64,000 nucleotides of DNA from Castellaniella sp040276085 (GCF_040276085.1 NZ_JBELOK010000006.1:1-64000), one strand, 5' to 3'; numbered from the stretch's first letter, positions 17,906-27,467 are shown. The notes: generated from the letters alone by a model not told the origin. A program made the numbers and translations.

Positions 17906-19450
17906 CTAGATGCCCAGCTGACTCCACATGGCATCCACCTTGCGTTTGGTGTCCTCGTCCATGTGGATGGGGCGGCCCCATTCACGTGGGGTTTCTGCCG
18001 GCCACTTATTGGTGGCGTCCAGTCCCATCTTGCCGCCCAGGCCGGACACCGGAGAGGCAAAGTCCAGATAATCGATCGGGGTGTTGTCCACCAGCACCGT
18101 GTCACGCACAGGATCCATCCGGGTGGTCATCGCCCAGATCACTTCGGGCCAGCTACGGACATCAATGTCCTCGTCCACCACCACAATAAATTTGGTGTAC
18201 ATAAATTGCCGCAGCACACTCCATAGGCCAAACAAAATGCGTTTGGCATGCCCCGGGTACTGTTTGCGGATGGAGACCACTGCCAGACGATAACTGCAGC
18301 CTTCGGGGGGCAGGTAGAAATCGGTAATCTCGGGAAACTGGCGTTTGAGCAAAGGCACAAAAACTTCGTTTAGCGCCAACCCCAGTACGGCGGGTTCATC
18401 CGGCGGTTTGCCGGTATAAGTACTGTGATAAATCGGCTGGCGACGATGGGTGATGCGCTCAACCGTAAACACCGGAAACCAGTCTTGTTCGTTGTAATAG
18501 CCGGTGTGGTCGCCGTAAGGGCCTTCCAGGGCCATTTCGTAGCCGGTCTCTGGCGGCGGTTTAACGCCCTCGGGTACGGCGGGCGCCTGCGCGCGAGGGT
18601 CTGTGGAGGGCAGAATATGGCCCTCCAGAATGATTTCTGCCTGGGCGGGTACTTGCAGGTCGCTACCCAGCGCAGCCGCCAGCTGGGTGCGGGATCCCCT
18701 CAGGAGACCGGCAAATTGATATTCGGACAGGCTGTCGGGGATGGGGGTGACAGCCGCCAGCAAGGTGGCTGGATCGGTGCCCAAGGCAACGGCAATCGGA
18801 AACGGCTTGCCGGGGTGTGCCAGGCAGTGGTCGCGGAAATCCAGCGCGCCACCACGGTGCGAGAGCCAACGCATGATCAGCTTGTTGCGCCCGATCAACT
18901 GTTGACGGTAAATACCCAGGTTTTGCCGGCGGGCGTTGGGGCCGCGGGTAATCACCAGCCCCCAGGTCAGTAGCGGGGCCACATCGCCTGGCCAGCAGCT
19001 TTGCAGCGGCAAGGTGTTGAGATCCAGCTCGTTGGCCTCAATGACGACTTCCTGGCATGCTGCCCCCTTTACCTGGCGTGGGTTCATGTCCCACAAGGCA
19101 GCTTTGAGCATCGCGACCTTGGACAGGGCATCACGCATGCCATGGGGGGGTGTGGGCTCGCGCAGCGACGCCAGCAGCTCGCCGGTCTCGCGCAGGGCGG
19201 AGACATCCTCGGCACCCATGCCCCAGGCCACGCGCTGAGGGGTGCCAAACAGATTGGCCAGCACCGGGGTGTCGGCAGGCTTGCCCGCATGTAGCGGATG
19301 CTCGAACAGCAGGGCGGGGCCTCCTGAGCGCAAGACCCGGTCGCAGATTTCGGTGATTTCGAGGTGGGTGGAGACAGGGTGCTGGATACGCTTGAGTTGC
19401 CCCTGGCGCTCGAGCTGGGCAATGAAGTCCCGGAGATCGCGATATTTCAC
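17906..19450 (-). CDS. ubiD: UbiD-family decarboxylase (ubiquinone biosynthesis)
   Basis: UbiD decarboxylates 3-octaprenyl-4-hydroxybenzoate in ubiquinone synthesis using prenylated FMN. The 514-residue length and the N-terminus KYRDLRDFIAQLERQGQLKRI are standard. Conserved blocks include YRDHCLAHPG-like DFRDHCLAHPGKPFPIAVALG, ALEGPYGDHTGYYNEQD, TGKPPDEPAVLGLALNEVF and IVVVDEDIDV. The start is GTG at 19450, which matches the family N-terminus exactly. The flavin-prenyltransferase partner UbiX is not in this window. The gene is divergent from a lytic transglycosylase. Confidence 0.95.
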   Translation of the reverse strand: MKYRDLRDFIAQLERQGQLKRIQHPVSTHLEITEICDRVLRSGGPALLFEHPLHAGKPADTPVLANLFGTPQRVAWGMGAEDVSALRETGELLASLREPTPPHGMRDALSKVAMLKAALWDMNPRQVKGAACQEVVIEANELDLNTLPLQSCWPGDVAPLLTWGLVITRGPNARRQNLGIYRQQLIGRNKLIMRWLSHRGGALDFRDHCLAHPGKPFPIAVALGTDPATLLAAVTPIPDSLSEYQFAGLLRGSRTQLAAALGSDLQVPAQAEIILEGHILPSTDPRAQAPAVPEGVKPPPETGYEMALEGPYGDHTGYYNEQDWFPVFTVERITHRRQPIYHSTYTGKPPDEPAVLGLALNEVFVPLLKRQFPEITDFYLPPEGCSYRLAVVSIRKQYPGHAKRILFGLWSVLRQFMYTKFIVVVDEDIDVRSWPEVIWAMTTRMDPVRDTVLVDNTPIDYLDFASPVSGLGGKMGLDATNKWPAETPREWGRPIHMDEDTKRKVDAMWSQLGI

Positions 19451-19521
19451 AGAGTATGGCCAATCAGGTTACAGTGTCGTCGTGCCACAGATTACCATCC
19501 GACTGTCTGCCGGAGGCCGCC

Positions 19522-20406
19522 ATGGTTGCAGGATTTTCTGATCGACTGCAGCACGGGGTGCGTGCCGTCGTGTCTCCTGTCAGCGAATTCATCCACGTCA
19601 GTGCCATTTATCTGGGGCTGGCGGTTCTCACAACACTAGCGCTCAGCTTGGTGCTGCCGTCCATGCGCCAACAATCCCGGCAACTGCACGAAGTTGTCCT
19701 GGCCATGTTTCAGGCAGATGGTGGCAGCTACAGCGTACCCGATAGCGACGAAATCTGGTCGCCCATGGCCTCGTCCGAGGTGCCGGATGCCGCAGATAAC
19801 ACCAGCCCGCCTGCTACAGACGATACCGCTGCCGCACAACCGGGCGACAACCCGCCTGCCGCAGCCCAGCCGCCGGTTGCGCAGGCCGGTGTACCCGGAT
19901 TCATGCAAGCAGTCTCGGCCAGCATCCATGATCGTTCCGTATTCGGCGCAACAGCGTCTCAGGTACACGGTCTGCGCAGTTATCTGGCCCGCAAATACCG
20001 GATTTCGCCCAGTGTGGCCGGCGCCTTGGTGCGAATTGTGTTTCCGGTCGCCCGAGACCTCAAGCTGGACCCCCAATTGATGCTGGCGGTGATCGCCATC
20101 GAGTCCCGTTATAACCCTTTTGTTGAGAGCTCCGTGGGGGCGCAGGGTTTGATGCAGGTGATGGGAACAGTGCACAACGACAAGCTGCGCCGGTATGGTG
20201 GGCAGCCTGCCATCTTTGACCCGGTGGTCAATATCCGTGTGGGGGGCCAGATCCTGGCCGACTGCATTCGCCGCCGGGGTTCTGTGCAGGGTGGCTTGGC
20301 CTGTTATGTGGGTGCGTCGGGCCCCAGCGACGGCGGGTACGGTGCCAAGGTGCTGGCCGAGCGCCGTCGTATTGCGCTGGCCTCCGGCATCCCCCTCGGC
20401 AAGTAA
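19522..20406 (+). CDS. Membrane-anchored lytic transglycosylase (SLT domain)
   Basis: From the ATG at 19522, preceded by ggagg, the product has 294 residues. A membrane anchor (VSAIYLGLAVLTTLALSLVLP, about residues 28-48) is followed by a proline/alanine-rich linker and a C-terminal SLT domain. The domain carries the catalytic glutamate in VIAIESRYNPF and the motifs GAQGLMQVMGTVHNDKL and NIRVGGQILADCI. This class cleaves the MurNAc-GlcNAc bond with formation of anhydro-MurNAc. An in-frame ATG at 19456 would start only 5 bases from the ubiD start codon and is less likely. I cannot assign it to a named Mlt class. Confidence 0.88.
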   Translation: MVAGFSDRLQHGVRAVVSPVSEFIHVSAIYLGLAVLTTLALSLVLPSMRQQSRQLHEVVLAMFQADGGSYSVPDSDEIWSPMASSEVPDAADNTSPPATDDTAAAQPGDNPPAAAQPPVAQAGVPGFMQAVSASIHDRSVFGATASQVHGLRSYLARKYRISPSVAGALVRIVFPVARDLKLDPQLMLAVIAIESRYNPFVESSVGAQGLMQVMGTVHNDKLRRYGGQPAIFDPVVNIRVGGQILADCIRRRGSVQGGLACYVGASGPSDGGYGAKVLAERRRIALASGIPLGK

Positions 20407-20425
20407 TAAAGCCGGGCGAAATCAT

Positions 20426-21598
20426 TTATGCGTGCAGCGTCGCCATAAAAGTTTCCATCCGGGTGATGGCCTGACGCAGGCGATCCAGGCCGGTGGCATA
20501 CGAAAACCTGACAAAAGTCTGTGCATGGGCCGGGCCAAAATCCAGCCCGGGTACGGCAGCGACGCCTGCCTCTTGCAAAAGGCGTCGGCAAAAGGTGGCG
20601 CTGTCGATGCCCGTGTGGCTGATGTCTGCAAAAATATAAAACGCACCGTCTGGCGCGGCAGGCACATCGAGGCCGAGGCGCGAGAATTCGGGCAGGAGAT
20701 AATCGCGGCGCTCTTTGAAGGACAGGCGCCGGCGCTCGTAGATCTGCATGACTTCGGGCTCAAAGCAACTGAGTGCTGCATGCTGGGCCAGTGCTGGCGC
20801 GCAAATAGCCAGGCTGGCAGCCAGTTTTTCGATGGCCGGCATCAGTGCCGCCGGAGCCATCAGCCAGCCTAGGCGCCAGCCTGTCATGTGAAAATATTTT
20901 GAGAAGCTGTTGATGACAATCAGGTTGTCATCCAGGGTAAGGGCGCTTTGCGGCGTGTGATCGTAGGCCAGGCCGAGATAGATCTCGTCCATGATCACAA
21001 AACCGCCCCGGGCACGTACTGCGGCGATCAGCGCCCGCAGGGCCTCGCGCGGCATGGAGGTGCCGGTGGGATTGCTGGGCGAGGCAATCAGCACGCCGCG
21101 AGTGTTGGGTCCCCAGTGATCTTCGATGTCTTGGGCGCACAGTTGAAACCGCTGTTGCGCCGTGGTGGGGATCAGTCGTGTGATGCCGCCGGCGGCGGTG
21201 ATGAAATTTTGGTTGGCTGGATAGGAAGGATCGGGCATCAGGACTTCGTCGCCCGGATTGATGAGTGCCAGGGCCACCAGCAACAGGGCACCGGAAGCAC
21301 CGCCGGTGACCAGAATCCGTGAGGGATCCACGTGTGCGCCAAACTGGGTGTCGTAGTAGTGGCTGATGGCTTCGCGCAGCGCCGGGATGCCTGCAGGCGC
21401 GGTGTAGCCACTGAGGCCGGCCTCTGCCGCGCGGTTGAGCGTCTCCAGCACGCGGGCTGGTGCAGTGAAATCGGGCTCGCCGATCCCCAGGCTGATGATG
21501 TCATGCCCTTGGGCAGCCAGTGCCTGCGCCTGTTTCAGCACTTCCACAGCGTAAAATGGCACCGTGCGTTCTGTTCGCTCTGCCAGTTGAACCATCAT
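20426..21598 (-). CDS. PLP-dependent class I/II aminotransferase
   Basis: The product of about 390 residues is a fold-type I aminotransferase. It shows ISLGIGEPDFTAP near the N-terminus, VTGGASGALLLV, PDPSYPANQNF, SPSNPTG, the DEIYLGLAYD strand, and the cofactor lysine in NSFSKYFHMTGWRLGW. The C-terminus (DGAFYIFADISHTG ... FVRFSYATGLDRLRQAI) resembles aspartate/alanine aminotransferases of subgroup I-gamma. The amino donor cannot be read from the sequence. It is convergent with the transglycosylase and divergent from the FAD-oxidase-like gene. Confidence 0.9.
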   Translation of the reverse strand: MMVQLAERTERTVPFYAVEVLKQAQALAAQGHDIISLGIGEPDFTAPARVLETLNRAAEAGLSGYTAPAGIPALREAISHYYDTQFGAHVDPSRILVTGGASGALLLVALALINPGDEVLMPDPSYPANQNFITAAGGITRLIPTTAQQRFQLCAQDIEDHWGPNTRGVLIASPSNPTGTSMPREALRALIAAVRARGGFVIMDEIYLGLAYDHTPQSALTLDDNLIVINSFSKYFHMTGWRLGWLMAPAALMPAIEKLAASLAICAPALAQHAALSCFEPEVMQIYERRRLSFKERRDYLLPEFSRLGLDVPAAPDGAFYIFADISHTGIDSATFCRRLLQEAGVAAVPGLDFGPAHAQTFVRFSYATGLDRLRQAITRMETFMATLHA

Positions 21599-21656
21599 CA
21601 ATCTCTAGCGCATCCATTTGAAAGCCCGATTGTAGCCTTGGCTTCAGGAGATCCCA

Positions 21657-22583
21657 ATGCAGTCACCGTCACGCCGCGCCTTTCTGTCCGGACATCGTGT
21701 CGAACGCTCTCCCTGGGAGGCATTCATGACACGTCTGCGTCGTGCTATCCAGGGGCAAGTCTATGATTTTTCTACCCCCGAGGGCAGTGCGCGGTTGCTG
21801 CCCGGACATATGCAAGACGTGTACCGGGCGCGGGCCCTGTGCCACGAATACGGCATCACCCTGGCACTCGATGGGCTGCCCTCTGCCAACCCAAGAGATG
21901 ATTCGCCGGTGCTTTGGGTAGAACCTGGTTCTGCCATGGCCCGTTGCGAGCGCCTGGGCGATGGTGACCCTCGCTGGTTTGTGCAGCCTGGCTGTCTGGT
22001 GGCCGAACTCGAAACCGCCGGTTTGCCGCAATTCAAGGATCAGCCGCCGCACCTCACGGTTGCCGCCTGGCTGGCAGATCGCCGCGGGTGTGATTGGGGC
22101 CGTGGGCAAACAGCCGATAGCGGTCTGGTGCACGCATTGGTGCTGCTGTCCGATGGCACCCAGGCCAACCTGGGCGCGTTTGGCGTCGATAACCACAAGC
22201 CGCTGGACAATCTGCGCGTACAGGAAATGATCCCCAAGCTGTTCGAGCTCAATGCCTCTTTGGCAGGCCAGCCGGCATCGCCAGATGCTCTGTGGGATGG
22301 GCGCTACCGGCTGGACGCACTCAGCCCGGTCGAGGGGCAAACCATCAATTTGTCACATCTGCTGCTGGGGCACGGCGGTGAGCTGGGATGGGTTGAATGG
22401 CTGGTGTTCGACGAGCGAGTCGGGCGGCCTGGCAGCCGGCCCTACGAGACCCGCTATGGGCAGCGACAGGCGGCCAATGACACCCATGCCGCCGATGGCG
22501 CCGTGCGCGCACTGTTCGACCCGGATGGCCTGTTTCCGTCCCGCGGGCAAGACTTCAATCATCACTATGGATCGGATATATAG
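21657..22583 (+). CDS. Degenerate FAD-linked oxidase-like protein (GlcD-type remnant)
   Basis: The 308-residue protein has the outline of a GlcD/VAO-type FAD-binding domain: a CHEYGITLALDG strand where the PRGGGT loop usually follows, WFVQPGCLVAELETAG, and LVLLSDGTQANLGAFG. It also ends with the typical LFDPDGLFPSRGQDF. However, the glycine-rich FAD loop is absent, and the middle cap/substrate domain of a full ~460-residue oxidase is missing. It starts at an ATG preceded by aggag and reads cleanly, so it is not an obvious pseudogene. It may be a cofactor-free structural relative. It lies upstream of maeB in the same direction. Confidence 0.5.
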   Translation: MQSPSRRAFLSGHRVERSPWEAFMTRLRRAIQGQVYDFSTPEGSARLLPGHMQDVYRARALCHEYGITLALDGLPSANPRDDSPVLWVEPGSAMARCERLGDGDPRWFVQPGCLVAELETAGLPQFKDQPPHLTVAAWLADRRGCDWGRGQTADSGLVHALVLLSDGTQANLGAFGVDNHKPLDNLRVQEMIPKLFELNASLAGQPASPDALWDGRYRLDALSPVEGQTINLSHLLLGHGGELGWVEWLVFDERVGRPGSRPYETRYGQRQAANDTHAADGAVRALFDPDGLFPSRGQDFNHHYGSDI

Positions 22584-22669
22584 CGGGCATGCGGCCCGGT
22601 CGTACCCGCAATCGATCCAAGCAGCTAGAATGACATCACCCCTCATTTATTTTCTATCAAGGCATCACG

Positions 22670-24964
22670 ATGGACGAATCACTGCGTGCGGCAGCTCTCG
22701 AATACCACGAGCATGGCCGCCCCGGCAAAATCTCGGTTACTCCTACCAAGCAGCTTTCCAATCAGCGTGATCTCGCACTGGCCTATTCGCCTGGTGTCGC
22801 TGCGGCCTGCGAAGAAATTGTCGCGGATGCGCATAATGCTTTCCGTTACACCGCGCGCGGCAATCTGGTGGGCGTGATTACCAACGGTACAGCCGTGCTG
22901 GGTCTGGGCAATATCGGCGCGCTGGCGTCCAAGCCCGTGATGGAAGGCAAGGCGGTTCTGTTCAAGAAATTCTCCGGCCTGGATGTCTTTGATATCGAAA
23001 TCAACGAACAAGATCCCGACAAACTCGTCGAAATCATCGCCGGGCTCGAGCCCACCTTCGGCGGGATCAACCTCGAGGACATCAAGGCGCCTGAATGCTT
23101 CGAGGTAGAGCGCAAGTTGCGCGAGCGCATGAAAATCCCCGTGTTTCACGACGACCAGCACGGCACGGCCATTTGCGTTACGGCTGCGTTTATCAATGGT
23201 CTCGAAGTCGTCAAAAAAGATATTGCCAAGGTCAAGGTGGTGGTCTCCGGGGCCGGGGCAGCGGCACTGGGTTGCCTGGACCTCATGATGGACATGGGCT
23301 TGCCCCTCGAGCACGTTTGGGTGTCCGACATCGAGGGTGTGGTCTACGAAGGCCGCACTGTCCTGATGGATCCCAAGAAAGAACGCTTTGCCAAAAAAAC
23401 CGATGCCCGTACGCTGGATGACATCATCGCCGACGCAGACGTGTTTCTGGGCCTGTCGGCCGGTGGGGTGCTGAAACCCGCCATGGTCAAAAAGATGGCC
23501 GAGCGCCCGCTGGTGCTGGCGCTTGCCAATCCCAACCCCGAGATCCTGCCTGAGGATGCTCACGCAGTGCGTGATGATGTCGTCATCGCCACCGGGCGTT
23601 CCGACTTCCCCAACCAGGTCAATAACGTGCTGTGCTTTCCGTATATCTTCCGCGGAGCACTCGATGTGGGGGCCACCACCATCACCCGTGGCATGGAAAA
23701 AGCGGCGGTTATGGCCATCTGCAAGCTGGCCCGCGAAGAACAAAACGATGTGGTGGCAGCGGCCTATGGCCTGTACGACGTTTCCTTCGGCACCACTTAC
23801 TTTATTCCCAAGCCGTTTGATCCCCGCCTGATTGTTCGTATTTCTCCCGCTGTGGCCAAGGCAGCCATGGACGATGGCGTCGCCACACGACCCATCGCCG
23901 ATTTCGAAAGCTATGCCGGCCAGCTCGAGCAATTTGTCTATCACTCCGGTGCCTTCATGAAGCCGCTGTTCTCGGCGGCCCGCGCCATGGTCCGCGAGGG
24001 TGGCAAGTCGCGCATTGTGTTCGCCGAAGGCGAAGACGAACGCGTATTGCGTGCAGTGCAGATCATCGTCGACGAACGTCTGGCCAAACCGATTCTTATC
24101 GGGCGCCCGGCCGTACTGGCCAGCCGCATCGAAAAATACGGGCTGCGCATCCGCCTGGACGTTGACGTCGAGGTCACCAACCCCGAGCACGACGAGCGCT
24201 TCCATCAATACTGGACGCACTACTGGGAGCTCATGTGTCGGCGTGGCATTACCAAGGAGATGGCGCGTGTCGAGATGCGGCGTCGCCTGACGCTGATCGG
24301 CGCCATGATGGTGCACATGGGTGATGCTGATGGCATGATTTGCGGCACGGTGGGTGCCTATGGCAACCATTTGCGCTTCATCGATGAAGTCCTTGGTCAG
24401 CAGCCAAATGCACGCACCTACGCGGCGATGAACATTCTGCTGCTCAACGAGCGCACCATTGCGCTGGCTGATACGCACGTCAACGACAACCCTGATGCAG
24501 CCCAGATCGCCGAGATCACCCTGATGGCGGCCGAAGAAATGCGGCGCCTCAACATCGAACCCAAGGTGGCACTGCTGTCGCGGTCCAACTTTGGTACCGG
24601 CAGTTCGTCCTCGGGCCAAAAAATGCGGGACGCCCTGGCGATTGTGCATGAGCGCGATCCCAATCTCGAGGCAGACGGCGAGATGCACGGCGACTGCGCG
24701 CTCGATCCAAGCCTTCGCGAGCGTATCCTGCCCACCACCACACTCAAGGGCGAAGCCAATCTGCTGATCTGTCCCAGCGTGGATGCCGGCAACATTGCCT
24801 ATAACCTGCTCAAGACAGCAGCCGGTGGCAATATTGCTGTGGGCCCGTTTTTGCTGGGGGCCAATGCGCCAGTGCATATCCTGACATCCAGCTCCACCGT
24901 ACGGCGGATCGTCAACATGGCAGCCCTCACGGTCGTCGATGCCAACAAACCCCGACGCACCTGA
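22670..24964 (+). CDS. maeB: NADP-dependent malic enzyme, MaeB type
   Basis: MaeB decarboxylates malate to pyruvate with NADP. The 764-residue protein is the long two-domain form. An N-terminal malic-enzyme domain carries LALAYSPGVAAACEEI, HDDQHGTAICVTAA and the nucleotide motif VVVSGAGAAALG. A C-terminal phosphate-acetyltransferase-like domain from about residue 430 carries IVFAEGEDERVLRAVQ and SRSNFGTGSSSSGQKMR. In this class the C-terminal domain is thought to be regulatory and to bind acetyl-CoA. The last 26 bases overlap the start of a patatin-like gene in another frame, implying co-translation. Motifs and length are typical. Confidence 0.96.
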   Translation: MDESLRAAALEYHEHGRPGKISVTPTKQLSNQRDLALAYSPGVAAACEEIVADAHNAFRYTARGNLVGVITNGTAVLGLGNIGALASKPVMEGKAVLFKKFSGLDVFDIEINEQDPDKLVEIIAGLEPTFGGINLEDIKAPECFEVERKLRERMKIPVFHDDQHGTAICVTAAFINGLEVVKKDIAKVKVVVSGAGAAALGCLDLMMDMGLPLEHVWVSDIEGVVYEGRTVLMDPKKERFAKKTDARTLDDIIADADVFLGLSAGGVLKPAMVKKMAERPLVLALANPNPEILPEDAHAVRDDVVIATGRSDFPNQVNNVLCFPYIFRGALDVGATTITRGMEKAAVMAICKLAREEQNDVVAAAYGLYDVSFGTTYFIPKPFDPRLIVRISPAVAKAAMDDGVATRPIADFESYAGQLEQFVYHSGAFMKPLFSAARAMVREGGKSRIVFAEGEDERVLRAVQIIVDERLAKPILIGRPAVLASRIEKYGLRIRLDVDVEVTNPEHDERFHQYWTHYWELMCRRGITKEMARVEMRRRLTLIGAMMVHMGDADGMICGTVGAYGNHLRFIDEVLGQQPNARTYAAMNILLLNERTIALADTHVNDNPDAAQIAEITLMAAEEMRRLNIEPKVALLSRSNFGTGSSSSGQKMRDALAIVHERDPNLEADGEMHGDCALDPSLRERILPTTTLKGEANLLICPSVDAGNIAYNLLKTAAGGNIAVGPFLLGANAPVHILTSSSTVRRIVNMAALTVVDANKPRRT

Positions 24965-26150
24965 TCAAGGGCGCATAGGCCTGGTCATGACAGGAGGCGG
25001 CGCGCGCGCCGCCTACCAGGCCGGGGTGCTGTCCGGGATCCTCCAGGTGCTGGATCCCGATTCAGCCCCCGGGTTTCGCAATCCGTTTGACATCATCTGT
25101 GGGACATCGGCCGGCGCCATCAATGCGGCGGCCCTTGCCTGCCGGGCACACCGGCCGCATCAGGCCGTCAACCACCTGTGTGCACTGTGGCAGGCCTTGC
25201 ATACGAATGATGTTTATTATTCGGATGCCCTGCGGCTGATGCGAACCGGCCTGCAGTGGATGGCCATGCTCACGCTCGGTTGGCTTCGGCCGCAGTGGTC
25301 GCGGCTGGCGCCACACTCGTTTCTGGATAATCAGCCGCTGGCCCGTTTGCTGGGCCAGACGCTCAATTTTTCGCGTCTCAACACCAACCTGCAGCGTGGT
25401 CATCTGCAGGCGGTGGCCATTACGGCTGCTGCCTACACAACCGGAGAACACCTCACTTTCTATCAGGCGCGTGGCGGCATCATGCCCTGGACACGTACTT
25501 TGCGCAGGGCGGTAGCCTGCCAGATCGGGGTTGACCATCTCCTTGCATCCAGTGCCATTCCCTTTGTATTTCCAGCCCGCGCCATTTTGTTGGGAGACCG
25601 AACCGTCTGGTGCGGTGATGGCTCGATGCGGCAATTGGCACCCATCAGCCCGGCCATTCACCTGGGGGCGCAACGCATCTTTGTCATTGGTACCAACTAC
25701 CGCGATGAGACCCAGCCGGGAATCCGTGAACTCAGTCCCCAGTACCCCTCTTTGGCTCAGATTGCGGGGCATACTTTGTCCAATATTTTTCTGGATGGTG
25801 TGTCCGCCGATATGGAGCGCCTCGAGCGCGTCAATGAGCTGCTTGCGCGAATCCCTCCAAATGGATTAAAAAGCGAGTCACTGCGACCCATCCATACCCT
25901 GATGATCGCACCCAGTCAGTCTCTCGATGAAATTGCGCTGGCCCATCTGGCCGAGCTTCCAAGAGCTGTCCAAACGTTGTTCAGGGTGTTGGGTGTCTCG
26001 TCCCGGAAAATCGAACCCGGGGGCGGGGCACTGGCGTCTTACCTTTTGTTCGAGTCTGGTTACACAAAAGACCTGATCGCGCTAGGTAGGGCAGACAGCA
26101 TGAATCGTGCTGATGAAATCATCGCTTTTTTCAAGGAGTGGTCCGCATGA
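24939..26150 (+). CDS. Patatin-like phospholipase
   Basis: This 403-residue protein is a patatin-family serine lipid hydrolase. The oxyanion motif GGGARA lies near residues 19-24, the nucleophile Ser57 is in GTSAG, and the dyad aspartate is probably Asp227 in CGDGSMRQ (DGS instead of the common DGG/DGA). No signal peptide is seen, so it should act in the cytosol or at the inner face of the membrane. The frame overlaps the maeB end by 26 bases and ends in ATGA with the next gene, a barstar-like protein, so the two are translationally coupled. The substrate is unknown. Confidence 0.9.
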   Translation: MPTNPDAPDQGRIGLVMTGGGARAAYQAGVLSGILQVLDPDSAPGFRNPFDIICGTSAGAINAAALACRAHRPHQAVNHLCALWQALHTNDVYYSDALRLMRTGLQWMAMLTLGWLRPQWSRLAPHSFLDNQPLARLLGQTLNFSRLNTNLQRGHLQAVAITAAAYTTGEHLTFYQARGGIMPWTRTLRRAVACQIGVDHLLASSAIPFVFPARAILLGDRTVWCGDGSMRQLAPISPAIHLGAQRIFVIGTNYRDETQPGIRELSPQYPSLAQIAGHTLSNIFLDGVSADMERLERVNELLARIPPNGLKSESLRPIHTLMIAPSQSLDEIALAHLAELPRAVQTLFRVLGVSSRKIEPGGGALASYLLFESGYTKDLIALGRADSMNRADEIIAFFKEWSA

Positions 26151-26608
26151 GTCTGGCCCAGATAAGCAAAATGTTCGCCCAAGGCGTGGTCGACGCCCAG
26201 GCTGTGTCCGAACAGGATGCCATGGCCGCTGCGGCCGAGGCCGGTCTGGCGGCGTTTGTGGTCGATTGCGATCGTGCCCGCAGCCGCTCTGCTGTGTTGC
26301 GAGCTGTCGTCAAAGCGCTTGATTATCCCGAGTTTTTCGGCGGCAATCTGGATGCCCTGTACGATTGTCTCAGCGACACGCTGATCGACCAGAAAACCGG
26401 TTTGTTTTTGTGGTTCCGGCATTTGCATTCGGGTGATCCGGCGTTGGCCAAAGATGCCCAGGCGATTCAAGCCGTGTGCGACGATGTCGTCGAGTTTGGC
26501 CAAAACAACGAGCGTGTGTTTGTGTATGCCATCCAGCATGCCGGCGCACATCCGGCGGCAGAACCTGGCGTAGACCCCACGCCGTACTCTGGCCGCGACG
26601 GCGCCTGA
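26147..26608 (+). CDS. Barstar-family protein
   Basis: The 153-residue product contains a barstar-like fold signature: FVVDCDRARSRSAVLRAVVKALDYPEFFGGNLDALYDCL, where the block FGGNLDAL(Y/W)D is diagnostic of barstar relatives. Classical barstar inhibits the RNase barnase. No RNase gene of that family is adjacent here; the upstream neighbour is a patatin lipase. The ATG at 26147 overlaps the patatin stop (ATGA) and is preceded by aaggag. The gene ends two bases before the convergent rsmE. Whether it is an orphan immunity protein or has another partner is not visible. Confidence 0.85.
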   Translation: MSLAQISKMFAQGVVDAQAVSEQDAMAAAAEAGLAAFVVDCDRARSRSAVLRAVVKALDYPEFFGGNLDALYDCLSDTLIDQKTGLFLWFRHLHSGDPALAKDAQAIQAVCDDVVEFGQNNERVFVYAIQHAGAHPAAEPGVDPTPYSGRDGA

Positions 26609-26609
26609 A

Positions 26610-27332
26610 TCACCACGCCAGCAAGGCCGTGGCAGCCGCTGCCATGGCCAGGCCGGCCGTTTCGGTGCGCAGCACCCGCAAGCCAAACTGCACGGGCGTG
26701 ATACCCACTCTGTCTGCTGTGGCCAGTTCAGCCTCAGACCAGCCGCCTTCGGGCCCCACCAGCAAGGTCAGGGTCTTGTCCACCGAGCGCAAGGCCGTGG
26801 CAAAGTCCTGACTGGCATCAGGATGGCAAAATACCAGGTGCCCTGATACTTGCGTCAGGCTGTTTGCCAGCGTTTGCGGCGCCTCCAGATGCATCAGCCG
26901 ATTGCGGCCACTTTGTTCGCTGGCTGCCTGGATCACCGCGCGCCAGTGTGCCATCCGTTTCTCAAGCCGCGGCCCGGCCAGACGCAGCACGCTGCGGTCT
27001 GCAGCAACCGGGATCACCCGGTGCACGCCCAGCTCGACTGCTTTTTCGATGATCCAGTCCATTTTGTCGCCTGCCGCAATACCCTGCACCAGGGTGATCT
27101 GGCCGGTGAGTTCGCGCTCGATGGGGGCGTGTGCACCAAGCACTGCCCAGGCCTGACGCCCTTCGGTGTGTAAAACAGCGGTAAATTGCCCGCCCCGGCC
27201 ATCAAACAGGACAATGTCGCTGCCCGTAGGCAAACGCAAGACCCTCAAGGCGTGATGCGCCAGTGGTTCGGGCAGTTCGATCCGTTGATGGGCCTGCAAC
27301 GGGGTGGGGCAAAAAAAGCGGGCGGTTGACAT
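26610..27332 (-). CDS. rsmE: 16S rRNA (uracil-1498-N3)-methyltransferase
   Basis: RsmE methylates U1498 of 16S rRNA in the decoding centre. The protein (240 residues from the ATG at 27332) starts STARFFCPTPL, carries HHALRVLRL in the N-terminal PUA-like part, and has the SPOUT-fold knot motifs LLVGPEGGWSEAEL and LGLRVLRTETAG-like FGLRVLRTETAGLA. An in-frame start 7 codons upstream is less consistent with the family. It is convergent with the barstar-like gene and divergent from tkt. Confidence 0.95.
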   Translation of the reverse strand: MSTARFFCPTPLQAHQRIELPEPLAHHALRVLRLPTGSDIVLFDGRGGQFTAVLHTEGRQAWAVLGAHAPIERELTGQITLVQGIAAGDKMDWIIEKAVELGVHRVIPVAADRSVLRLAGPRLEKRMAHWRAVIQAASEQSGRNRLMHLEAPQTLANSLTQVSGHLVFCHPDASQDFATALRSVDKTLTLLVGPEGGWSEAELATADRVGITPVQFGLRVLRTETAGLAMAAAATALLAW

Positions 27333-27467
27333 AAGTAGCTCATGTCCCTGCAAGAGGAATGCCCGGACTATAAACCGGAGCGGGCAGGGTGGTAAAATTC
27401 AGGGCTTTGTCATCCTTCATTTTTGCTTACGCATGCAGCTTGGCTTGCGTGCGTGGCCCAAATACCT

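Noticed and set aside
22679..24877. A 732-codon open frame antisense to maeB
   Set aside because: Same shadow effect; no start signal and no recognisable family.
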